5,186 nucleotides of DNA from Bryobacterales bacterium (lineage in GTDB: Bacteria; Cyanobacteriota; Vampirovibrionia; Obscuribacterales; Obscuribacteraceae), in assembly GCA_903970295.1 (NCBI GenBank), contig CAJCHQ010000942.1, forward strand, positions 1 to 5,186, in the 5' to 3' direction. Position numbers and translations under genes: made by a program. Of the stretch, positions 1 to 5,132 are shown one piece after another. Within the stretch, counting starts at the first letter, position 1, and each line of letters opens with the position of its first letter. Under the pieces are notes generated by a model. That model had not been told where the DNA came from. It ran no database searches and saw nothing but the letters and a program-made list of their open reading frames with translations.

Positions 1-424
1 CACTGCCGTCGAAGCGGCAGTTCACGGTATCAAATCTGCTACAGGAGGCGACCAGTTGCATTGGCGCCGGACCTGAGAGTTTGATCCTGGTGTCCGAGCC
101 TGACGCAGCAATCGCCCACCAACGATTCTGGAACGGTTGCAGTGCCACCATCCGTATGCGAGGGAACAACTTCAGATACTTCAAAACCACAGCGGGTGAA
201 GCGGACTCAATCACCTGAGCTTCCTGCTGGTTTTTGATTTTGAGGATGGCCCAACCGGTATAGGTGTCGGGAATGGAGAGCTCGTATACGATGCCATAGA
301 CCCGCACGCGAACACGGCCGCCGCCAACAACCGGGGCAACAAAGCATTCGTCGTATAAACGTCTCTCCTCGGCTGCAAGTTTTGCAACCAGCTCGAGCGG
401 ATCGACTTTCTTTTGTCGGGTCAA
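1..424 (-). CDS. Hypothetical protein, partial (C-terminus beyond left edge)
   Basis: I do not recognise this protein. Read leftward from a TTG at 424-422, the frame is open to the window edge and gives 141 residues without a stop. The TTG overlaps the TGA of the 86-aa gene upstream (TTGA), the usual geometry of translational coupling. An AGAGG lies about 12 bases before it, and no ATG occurs in frame until residue 92, so TTG is the best start. Residues 1-27 are charged and probably helical (LELVAKLAAEERRLYDE). The rest alternates short hydrophobic stretches with turns (GGGRVRVRVYGIVYELS, GWAILKIK, RWWAIAAS) and looks beta-rich. There is no signal peptide or membrane segment, so it is probably cytoplasmic. 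Codon use and continuous frame support a real gene. Function is unknown, and the full length cannot be judged because the gene is cut by the window. Confidence 0.75.
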   Translation of the reverse strand, partial: MTRQKKVDPLELVAKLAAEERRLYDECFVAPVVGGGRVRVRVYGIVYELSIPDTYTGWAILKIKNQQEAQVIESASPAVVLKYLKLFPRIRMVALQPFQNRWWAIAASGSDTRIKLSGPAPMQLVASCSRFDTVNCRFDGS

Positions 425-681
425 CCGAAAACGGCCTCTGGCCGCAACGTCATATTGCCATTATCGTGTCGCTCGACGACAGTGCCTTTAAGCTGCTCAG
501 GAGCACTTTCCATAAACCGGGCAACCGCATCCCGGATCTGTTGATCTGAAGATGCAGGACCGATATCTAGCAGATCGAGCGCGATCTCGCGGCTACGACC
601 CATTATCCGCGCATGTAACACTGCCGCAGAAGTGCTCTCCGTTGCTCGCTGAAATAACTTGTTAGCATCGTTCTCGTTCAT
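421..681 (-). CDS. Hypothetical 86-aa protein
   Basis: A small soluble protein I cannot assign to a family. The ATG at 681 is preceded by GGAAGAGG (698-691, minus strand) with a 9-base gap, and a promoter candidate lies just upstream, so start and expression are well supported. The first two thirds look helical and charged, with NKLFQRATESTSAAVLHARI at about residues 7-26 followed by a second helix through SREIALDLLDIG. The C-terminus, TVVERHDNGNMTLRPEAVFG, looks like a short beta hairpin. There is no signal peptide, transmembrane stretch or cysteine pair. Its stop overlaps the TTG start of the following gene on the same strand, so the two proteins are probably made from one transcript in related amounts and may act together. 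That pairing is inference; no biochemical role can be read from the sequence. Confidence 0.75.
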   Translation of the reverse strand: MNENDANKLFQRATESTSAAVLHARIMGRSREIALDLLDIGPASSDQQIRDAVARFMESAPEQLKGTVVERHDNGNMTLRPEAVFG

Positions 682-690
682 AGCGAAGAA

Positions 691-698
691 CCTCTTCC
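691..698 (-). promoter_or_regulatory. Ribosome binding site of the 86-aa gene
   Basis: On the minus strand this reads GGAAGAGG, ending 9 bases before the ATG at 681. It supports the ATG as the true start of the two-gene unit that runs leftward. Confidence 0.65.
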
Positions 699-714
699 AA
701 TAAATACTTGATTC

Positions 715-743
715 ATTGTAACCAAATTCTCAAATGCGAGCAA
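715..743 (-). promoter_or_regulatory. Candidate sigma70-type promoter for the 86-aa gene pair
   Basis: On the minus strand there is TTGCTC (743-738), a 17-base spacer, then TACAAT (720-715). The -10 matches consensus at five of six bases, while the -35 matches at only three. Transcription would begin near position 708, leaving a leader of roughly 27 bases that contains the GGAAGAGG ribosome binding site. Position and spacing are right, but the weak -35 keeps confidence modest. Confidence 0.4.
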
Positions 744-854
744 TTCCCGAGAAGCGCCAGAAAAATTTGCGCACGACTTCGCTGATGCTTGGGCAAGCTG
801 ATGAATCGGGATGGCGGCGATCTGCAGTGAGGTGATAGAGTCCCACAACGGCTC

Positions 855-1418
855 TTATTTAGTACCGTATTTCACACGCTCTTCGCGCAAAACTTTCAAT
901 ATGCTCAACAGATTCTCGTTTTCACGAATCTTTGACGGTTCATAGTGAAAGTTGACAAATTGCCAGTGCTTGTCTTTGCATCTCAGCTCAGTAATTACGA
1001 TCGGTTGGGGCGTTTTCTTACCAGCTTCAATTCCGAAAACCTCCGCCGTAAAGGTTCCCGATTTAGGGATAACCTTGCCGACGAGATACTTTTTATAAGG
1101 CGTTGAATTTGTAGCCAGGAATGGATCCATGTCCAATCCTACTAATTCTCCTTTGGCCTTCGCCTGGGCAGCAAAGTCCTCATTCAACCGTCGCAAGAGT
1201 TCGGCGTCGAAATCGCTACTTTTGAGCTTGGTCGCATCTTCGGCCGAGCGCTCCTTGCCAGGCTCTCCATTTGGCAGGTTATACCAGTCGTAAAATGCCT
1301 GAACGAATTTGCGACATGACTCGCTCATGGGCGGGTCTGCAGAATTTGCTCCCAATCCAATTGCACTAACAATGAGAGCAATCATGCACGAACCAAGTGC
1401 TTTGCGCCAGATTTTCAT
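855..1418 (-). CDS. Secreted DUF3828-like protein
   Basis: A 187-aa exported protein. The chosen start is the ATG at 1418. It places a textbook signal peptide at the N-terminus: MKIWRK, then a hydrophobic core through CMIALIVSAIGLG, with likely cleavage after ANSA at residue 27. The frame continues upstream to a TTG at 1478, but that extension puts charged and cysteine-rich residues before the signal and is probably not used. A weak GGTG precedes the ATG. The mature part begins with CRKFVQAFYDWYNLPNG (35-51), followed by SSDFDAELLRRLNEDF (67-82), LDMDPFLATN (95-104) and a beta-rich tail (YLVGKV, GTFTAEVFG, HWQFVNFHY). The FYxWY opening, the 'L...L' helix and the 'DxDPF' turn match my recollection of the DUF3828 family, which has an NTF2-like fold and no settled function. 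It is probably periplasmic. It lies 63 bases downstream of the unknown gene on the same strand and could share its transcript. A TATACT at 1450-1445 might give it its own weak promoter. Confidence 0.75.
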   Translation of the reverse strand: MKIWRKALGSCMIALIVSAIGLGANSADPPMSESCRKFVQAFYDWYNLPNGEPGKERSAEDATKLKSSDFDAELLRRLNEDFAAQAKAKGELVGLDMDPFLATNSTPYKKYLVGKVIPKSGTFTAEVFGIEAGKKTPQPIVITELRCKDKHWQFVNFHYEPSKIRENENLLSILKVLREERVKYGTK

Positions 1419-1481
1419 ATATTTTGCACCATATCGACTGCAACAGTATAACCGAACTCGGAACGCCAGCAGGCTCAAGAG

Positions 1482-1811
1482 TCATTTGTTTTTGACTCGT
1501 TTAGCAATTAGATCGTGAAGCTCTCGGAAGTCTGCTGGTTGGTTTGTTATGTCCAGTAGAAGCAATTCTTCTGCCACTAGAGTTACTGCCTCGGGACCAG
1601 TAAGTATATTTCCACCGCTATCCGTGACTTCGAAACACTCGCTAACCAGGGAGGCAAGAAGCGGCTTTCCACGCATGCGATCTAACCAGTTGCCCTTACC
1701 CAATTCAGGCTTTTTCGTCCCACCTAAAAAATCGTTCTCTAGATAGCGAAAGATTTTCTCGACCGACTCCAACTTCACTTGCGCATTGACATCGGAAGCT
1801 CTTGCAGACAA
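1482..1811 (-). CDS. Hypothetical protein, 5' end uncertain or damaged
   Basis: I do not recognise this family. From TTG 1811 it encodes 109 residues, including the segment KLESVEKIFRYLENDFLGG, a basic stretch (LDRMRGKPLLASLVSE) and an acidic helical C-terminus (GPEAVTLVAEELLLLDI, then FRELHDLIAKRVKNK). It appears soluble, with no signal peptide. The TTG has only a poor ribosome binding site. The same frame stays open upstream to a TAG at 1913-1911. The 33 extra codons read like genuine protein, for example RAAQRRAALKKPDYF and TSEKALEQLKASKP, yet they contain no ATG, GTG, TTG or CTG. The true protein therefore probably started further upstream and was separated from its start by a frameshift or nonsense change. 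Alternatives are a rare ATT start at 1904, or a shortened but still expressed product. It sits directly upstream of the DUF3828-like gene on the same strand. Confidence 0.55.
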   Translation of the reverse strand: MSARASDVNAQVKLESVEKIFRYLENDFLGGTKKPELGKGNWLDRMRGKPLLASLVSECFEVTDSGGNILTGPEAVTLVAEELLLLDITNQPADFRELHDLIAKRVKNK

Positions 1812-1978
1812 AGGTTTGCTCGCTTTGAGTTGTTCGAGCGCTTTCTCTGAAGTTGGAAAGTAGTCCGGCTTTTTGAGTGCTGCGCGTCTCTGTGCCGCGC
1901 GAATGTATGACTACGTGAACCAATTTTGAACCAAGGGCGATCATAGAATGTTCGCAACGGTCATAACTGACCTTCGGC

Positions 1979-2009
1979 TTGAATAAAGTCCTTACCAGCA
2001 ATTTATAAA
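1979..2009 (+). promoter_or_regulatory. Weak promoter candidate for the hydrolase gene
   Basis: TTGAAT and TATAAA are separated by 19 bases, longer than the optimum. Transcription from it would give a leader of about 60 bases before the ATG at 2078. It is the best-looking pair in the spacer, but the spacing makes it tentative. Confidence 0.25.
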
Positions 2010-2063
2010 CCTCGAACCGATGCAACTAGTACCAGCCTGGCGTGGCGGAGCGGCAGCATTAAT

Positions 2064-2069
2064 AAGGAG
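2064..2069 (+). promoter_or_regulatory. Ribosome binding site of the hydrolase gene (decides the start)
   Basis: AAGGAG ends 8 bases before ATG 2078, an ideal distance. The in-frame TTG at 2072 is only 2 bases away and cannot be used with this site, so translation starts at the ATG and the protein begins MAFTAADRL. Confidence 0.85.
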
Positions 2070-2077
2070 AATTGTCC

Positions 2078-3811
2078 ATGGCGTTTACAGCAGCCGACAG
2101 ATTAACAAGCAACGATGTTGGCGATCAGAACCAAAAGACGAAAGAGAACGCGGTAATTGCTAACCTGGCGAGGCAAGCTTACGATCAACCGTCTTCGCTG
2201 ACGAAAGCTCAGAACACATCGACGACGATGGCTGACAAACTGGTCAAATCCGGTGAACTCCCCGCTTTGTCTCTGGATTACTCTTCGTCCGACACAAATA
2301 CGAATAGCAGTACAGGAACAGTTACCAACAAAGATTTTGTCGGCCACGCCAACTACGAAGCCAAACAAGCTTTGCTCGACGCTAATAGCGGAAACGTTCC
2401 GGGGACAGTTGCTGAGATCAAAAATTCAATTACAAATCTGGGCGGAGAAACGGATGTACTTACTAACACGGCACTTCAAGCCAAGCTTGCCGAACAGGCT
2501 TTGAACAAAGGCGACACCAAAACCGCCGAGCAAGCCCTCAGTAAAGGCATCTTGGAATTGAGGGGAAGCGATTTCAATACTGGTGTTCGTGCCGATTTTG
2601 ACAAAGCTTTCTTCGCTCTCCAAGCCGGAGACAAAGGGACCGCAGCTGTCGGATTAACAGCGGCAGAAACTGACCTTGCAGACAGAACGCAACGAACACA
2701 AAACGCTGCAACCGATATGCTCAATAGCCTGAACATGTTCAACAGTAAAAATGAGACAGCAGGCAAAAATGATATATCCTCGGCTCAGCAAGCGCTTGAT
2801 TTAACCAAACCGAATAGTGGCGGTGGCTCAGGTGGCTCCGGGGGTTCAGGTGATGAAGCCGGCTTCACCGTCAGCGAGGGCAAATTTCTGATCAATGGTA
2901 AGCCTATGAACGGAGTGAACGTAGATTCGAGGTACGCCGAAAAAATAGGGCCGCAAGCACTAGCCGCCCAGATAGCAAAGGATTTTCCAGGTATCAACGT
3001 GGTTAGGTTCGCGACAAGTCCTTATGGCGGAATCAATACCAATGGCCAACCGTACGCGAAAGGCTCTTGGGACGGCAACTATAACGAATCTATTGCTGAT
3101 GTTAACAAAGTGATTCAAGCATTCAATGCCAAAGGCATCGGCGTAATTGTCGACAATCACAACTCCGCAGCGCAGGTCGGAAATAACATATCGGAAGATG
3201 GTAACGAAGCTGCCTGGTTCGCCCAACTGGCGAAAGACAACATGGGAAACAAGATGGTTATGTTTCAGCCGGAAAATGAGCCTACATCAACAGATTGGCA
3301 CACCGGAAGGAATAACACCGCTGCCGATTTAGCGGTGGCAAACGAACAGCAAGCAGTGTACAACGCCATACGAGCTACAGGCTCACAAGCGATAGTGGCA
3401 TTTGAGCAAGAGCACGGAGTAAGTGACCAGGCAGCGCCCTTCCAAGCCGCGGCCAGTACCTTCGATAAAGACTACAACTATGTCATTGATGCTCACCTCT
3501 ACGGAGATCCGTCCGCTATCAATTCTGATCTCCATGGAACAAGCTTTCTCAGAGAAGCTAATGGTGAGGCAGTTCCAGTTTTCTTCGGTGAGACAGGCAA
3601 TTCAGGCAACGGCCTCACGGTCGATTCAAACGGCGCTGCAGTAACGAAAGACGTCTGGAACACCGGAGTTGGTGCCATCGCCTGGGAATACGATCCATTG
3701 AAATCGTCCACCTTCGGACTTGCCGATAACATGACCTATTCGGAAAGCAGCACCCTGACCTCGTACGGACAAGAAGTCGCAGCCCTAATCAAGCAGGCCG
3801 CATCGGAATAG
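2078..3811 (+). CDS. GH5-type glycoside hydrolase with N-terminal helical-repeat region
   Basis: A 577-aa, two-part protein. Residues 1-245 are rich in Ala, Thr, Asn and Lys and mainly helical. They include three diverged repeats of about 40 residues, centred on the G-N/D turns at 105, 145 and 184. A Gly/Ser linker (247-258) leads to a catalytic domain (about 262-577). That domain shows the beta-strand landmarks of GH5 (clan GH-A) enzymes in order: INVVRFATSPYG (306-317, with R310), GVIVDNHNSA (355-364), MFQPENEPT (395-403, acid/base E401), YVIDAHLYG (468-476), VPVFFGETGN (499-508, nucleophile E505) and GAIAWEYDP (532-540, aromatic W536). The family cleaves beta-1,4-type glucans or mannans by a retaining mechanism; which substrate is used here cannot be told. 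Unusually for such an enzyme, there is no signal peptide, lipobox or membrane segment, so it is either intracellular or exported by a non-Sec route. The gene appears monocistronic, with 193 bases to the next gene and no strong terminator. Confidence 0.88.
   Translation: MAFTAADRLTSNDVGDQNQKTKENAVIANLARQAYDQPSSLTKAQNTSTTMADKLVKSGELPALSLDYSSSDTNTNSSTGTVTNKDFVGHANYEAKQALLDANSGNVPGTVAEIKNSITNLGGETDVLTNTALQAKLAEQALNKGDTKTAEQALSKGILELRGSDFNTGVRADFDKAFFALQAGDKGTAAVGLTAAETDLADRTQRTQNAATDMLNSLNMFNSKNETAGKNDISSAQQALDLTKPNSGGGSGGSGGSGDEAGFTVSEGKFLINGKPMNGVNVDSRYAEKIGPQALAAQIAKDFPGINVVRFATSPYGGINTNGQPYAKGSWDGNYNESIADVNKVIQAFNAKGIGVIVDNHNSAAQVGNNISEDGNEAAWFAQLAKDNMGNKMVMFQPENEPTSTDWHTGRNNTAADLAVANEQQAVYNAIRATGSQAIVAFEQEHGVSDQAAPFQAAASTFDKDYNYVIDAHLYGDPSAINSDLHGTSFLREANGEAVPVFFGETGNSGNGLTVDSNGAAVTKDVWNTGVGAIAWEYDPLKSSTFGLADNMTYSESSTLTSYGQEVAALIKQAASE
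2816..2851 (+). repeat. Gly/Ser linker coding repeat
   Basis: Twelve codons encode SGGGSGGSGGSG, built from a GGTGGCTCA-like unit with varied third bases. It joins the helical N-terminal part to the glycoside hydrolase domain. The synonymous variation argues against a very recent tandem duplication. Confidence 0.8.
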
Positions 3812-4004
3812 CTATAAATCCAAATAGCCCATCTAGGCGCAAACGTTTCACAAATCTTGCACGAATTGAGAGTTGACTATTAGAGAGCGCTTAAAAGAAA
3901 TAGCGTTCAGCTAACAACATAGGTCCGAGATCACAAACTGTTTGCTCTTGTAAAAGTGCCTGCCACTATTTTTAGCCTGGATACTCTGGGTCGGGAATAT
4001 CTCT
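3812..4004. other. Intergenic region after the hydrolase gene
   Basis: This 193-base gap holds no convincing coding frame. An imperfect inverted repeat, AGCGCT (3886-3891) and AGCGTT (3902-3907) around an A-rich 10-base loop, could form a weak hairpin, but no T-run follows, so it is not a standard intrinsic terminator. TTGACT (3873-3878) resembles a -35 element but has no good -10 at the proper distance. TTGCTC (3942-3947) and TATTTT (3967-3972) form another poor pair upstream of the next gene. Confidence 0.4.
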
Positions 4005-4463
4005 ATGAAAGCAATATCAATGCAGGCACCACTTATTGTGGTGGGGATTATAGTTATCAAGACGTTGCTGCCATGCGAGGTTAAGGCTGACACGCAAACC
4101 AGCGCAAGCACTTCGGATAACAAAATATCGAGTACGATTCCATCAGGCTTCTCAGCTGAGCATCCAGATGCGGACTTTACAGCGCTGCCAGGTGTGGCCT
4201 ATTTTGTTATGAAACCCGCTGTGACCTGCACGCTTTCAACGGCAGTGGGTGCAGATGGAAAAGAAATACTAATAGTACCCACCTATTCCTTATCTTTTTT
4301 TGCTCTAAGAGATGGCATAGCATTTCGCACCACCGGTGGTGAGCATATTTTTTCCTATAGGCGTGCGGCAGAGAAACGAATGAAATACACACTTGGTACC
4401 GGGTTCGAGAGGCGTTTCATTTCAGACGGCAAAAATTGGTATTTAATTCATGCTCGATATTAG
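4005..4463 (+). CDS. Hypothetical secreted protein, 152 aa
   Basis: No family is recognised. The ATG at 4005 starts a likely Sec signal peptide: a short start (MKAISMQ), a hydrophobic core (APLIVVGIIVIKTLLPC) and probable cleavage after VKA at residue 28. The cysteine at 24 follows Pro, so it does not form a proper lipobox and a lipoprotein is unlikely. A second ATG (4020, residue 6) would also leave a functional signal. GGGAA before the ATG is a modest ribosome binding site. The mature protein begins with a Thr/Ser-rich disordered stretch (29-47). It continues into a probable beta-rich domain with FTALPGVAYFVMKP (58-71), EILIVPTYSLSFFALRDGI (87-105) and a C-terminal FISDGKNWYLIHARY (138-152). 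The final 'DGKNWYLI' is typical of a closing beta hairpin in small exported domains. It is probably periplasmic or surface-associated, with unknown role. Confidence 0.7.
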   Translation: MKAISMQAPLIVVGIIVIKTLLPCEVKADTQTSASTSDNKISSTIPSGFSAEHPDADFTALPGVAYFVMKPAVTCTLSTAVGADGKEILIVPTYSLSFFALRDGIAFRTTGGEHIFSYRRAAEKRMKYTLGTGFERRFISDGKNWYLIHARY

Positions 4464-4476
4464 GCGTCACAACGCC
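4463..4476 (+). terminator. Possible weak terminator hairpin
   Basis: GGCGT-caca-ACGCC forms a 5-bp GC-rich stem that begins at the stop codon of the secreted orphan. No T-run follows directly (the nearest is a T5 more than 20 bases later), so this could be a pause or mRNA-end-protecting hairpin rather than a true intrinsic terminator. Confidence 0.25.
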
Positions 4477-4578
4477 AAGCCCAATCATTGTGCATTCATC
4501 TTTTTCGAACCGTCACTTGGCAAGGGCAGATGTTTCCCCTCAAAGCCAGTTATCATTTTCATTCTAGAATCGGATATC

Positions 4579-4586
4579 GGGAGGAG
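4579..4586 (+). promoter_or_regulatory. Strong ribosome binding site of the receiver-like gene
   Basis: GGGAGGAG ends 5 bases before ATG 4592. It is the strongest ribosome binding site in the window and fixes this start. A perfect 10-base palindrome, ATTCTAGAAT (4561-4570), lies just upstream. It contains a TAGAAT that could serve as a -10, but no matching -35 is seen. Confidence 0.75.
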
Positions 4587-4591
4587 AGTTC

Positions 4592-5107
4592 ATGACTGAT
4601 GAACCAAAAGTTGAGCCAGCTAAACTGAAGGACAGGCTTCCAGCCAAAGATACTTTCCGCATTTTGATAATGGATACCGTCGAGCATACGGACCAGTTAA
4701 AAGAAGCCTGTAAGGATGCAGGGCACTCTGTGGTAGCAGCCCAAACGATAAAGGAAGCATTCGCTTTTTTAGACGGCAAGGATCATGCAGACGTAATAGT
4801 TTGCGCTGCTTACTTGGAAGATGAGTCCTTATTCGAATTTCTAAGGCGGCTAAGAGTCGACCCAATCCATAAGAAAACAATGTTTATGACATTGGCTCTA
4901 GCGCCAGGGCCGGTAGGAGCCAAGACGAATGTTTCCACGGAGAAAGCCGGACAAATACTTGGTGCGGACGTGTTTGTAAGTATGCCTGTATTCAATGCCG
5001 TGCAGCTGATTGCAGAGATCAAGAAGTTATTGCCACTTGTTCCGGCGCTGGAGACGAGCAGGCTTCTGGAAGAAGAACAAAAAGTAGAAGACAGAAAAGA
5101 ACAATGA
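4592..5107 (+). CDS. Degenerate response-regulator receiver protein
   Basis: A 171-aa protein with a CheY-like receiver fold at about residues 22-147. It is flanked by a charged N-terminal tail and an acidic, coiled-coil-like C-terminus (LEEEQKVEDRKEQ). The landmarks are visible but altered. Strand 1 ends FRILIMD (22-28), keeping one acidic residue (D28) where receivers normally have two. Strand 3, DVIVCAAYL (67-75), has Ala72 where the phospho-acceptor Asp should be. Strand 4, MFMTLA (97-102), keeps the Thr (T100). Strand 5, GADVFVSMP (124-132), has Met131 in place of the invariant Lys. Phosphorylation at the classical site is therefore not expected, and it may work as a phosphorylation-independent or protein-protein interaction module. 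No DNA-binding or enzymatic output domain is present. A further gene starts 25 bases after its stop with its own ribosome binding site, so they probably form an operon and the partner may be the functional target. The family call rests on fold pattern only. Confidence 0.75.
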   Translation: MTDEPKVEPAKLKDRLPAKDTFRILIMDTVEHTDQLKEACKDAGHSVVAAQTIKEAFAFLDGKDHADVIVCAAYLEDESLFEFLRRLRVDPIHKKTMFMTLALAPGPVGAKTNVSTEKAGQILGADVFVSMPVFNAVQLIAEIKKLLPLVPALETSRLLEEEQKVEDRKEQ

Positions 5108-5121
5108 ACACGTTGAAAAAT

Positions 5122-5127
5122 AAAGGA
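5122..5127 (+). promoter_or_regulatory. Ribosome binding site for the GTG-initiated gene at the right edge
   Basis: AAAGGA ends 5 bases before GTG 5133. It supports the GTG as the start rather than the ATG at 5104, which overlaps the upstream stop but leads to a 17-codon dead end in another frame. Confidence 0.65.
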
Positions 5128-5132
5128 TCTCT

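Larger units (their letters stand above)
682..854. other. Intergenic region between the DUF3828-like gene and the 86-aa gene
   Basis: This 173-base gap lies downstream of the DUF3828-like gene and holds the promoter and ribosome binding site of the 86-aa gene. Small inverted repeats occur, such as GCTTG-GG-CAAGC near 788-799, but none is followed by a T-run in the minus-strand direction, so no convincing terminator is seen. No additional coding frame stands out. Confidence 0.5.
1812..2077. other. Divergent spacer with in-frame remnant of the minus-strand gene
   Basis: This stretch separates the minus-strand unknown gene from the plus-strand hydrolase. On the minus strand, 1812-1910 continues the reading frame of the unknown gene without a usable start. 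A second minus-strand frame runs from TTG 2025 toward 1900 with sensible-looking residues (FEVYKLLVRTLFKPKVSYDR). It would join the downstream frame if one extra base were removed near 1885-1910, so the two could be halves of one broken gene. Plus-strand promoter signals for the hydrolase must also lie here: TTGAAT (1979-1984) and TATAAA (2004-2009) are spaced by 19 bases, which is only a weak candidate. Confidence 0.4.

Noticed and set aside
3..20. Perfect 6-bp inverted repeat CTGCCG-tcgaag-CGGCAG, a possible terminator
   Set aside because: It lies inside the partial minus-strand coding frame and has no T-run on either side.
75..110. Possible 5' end of a 16S rRNA gene
   Set aside because: The match stops after 16 bases, nothing downstream resembles 16S rRNA, and the region is open coding sequence on the minus strand.
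1419..1478. N-terminal extension of the DUF3828-like protein from TTG 1478
   Set aside because: It would bury a typical signal peptide behind 20 charged and cysteine-containing residues; the ATG at 1418 gives a normal exported protein.
1309..1746. Plus-strand open frames of 65-69 codons
   Set aside because: They lie antisense to better supported minus-strand genes, lack ribosome binding sites and have arginine/serine-rich translations typical of shadow frames.
1775..1957. Third minus-strand frame of 60 codons starting at TTG 1957
   Set aside because: Its composition (many Arg, Ser and His) and lack of a ribosome binding site look non-coding. It overlaps the more protein-like frame of the unknown gene.
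2036..2060. TGGCGTGGCGGAGCGGCAGC resembles the D-arm region of tRNA-Leu or tRNA-Ser
   Set aside because: No anticodon arm, T-arm or acceptor stem can follow, because the ribosome binding site and ATG of the hydrolase gene come immediately after.
2072..2077. TTG 2072 as start of the hydrolase
   Set aside because: It is only 2 bases from the AAGGAG site; the ATG at 2078 has proper 8-base spacing.
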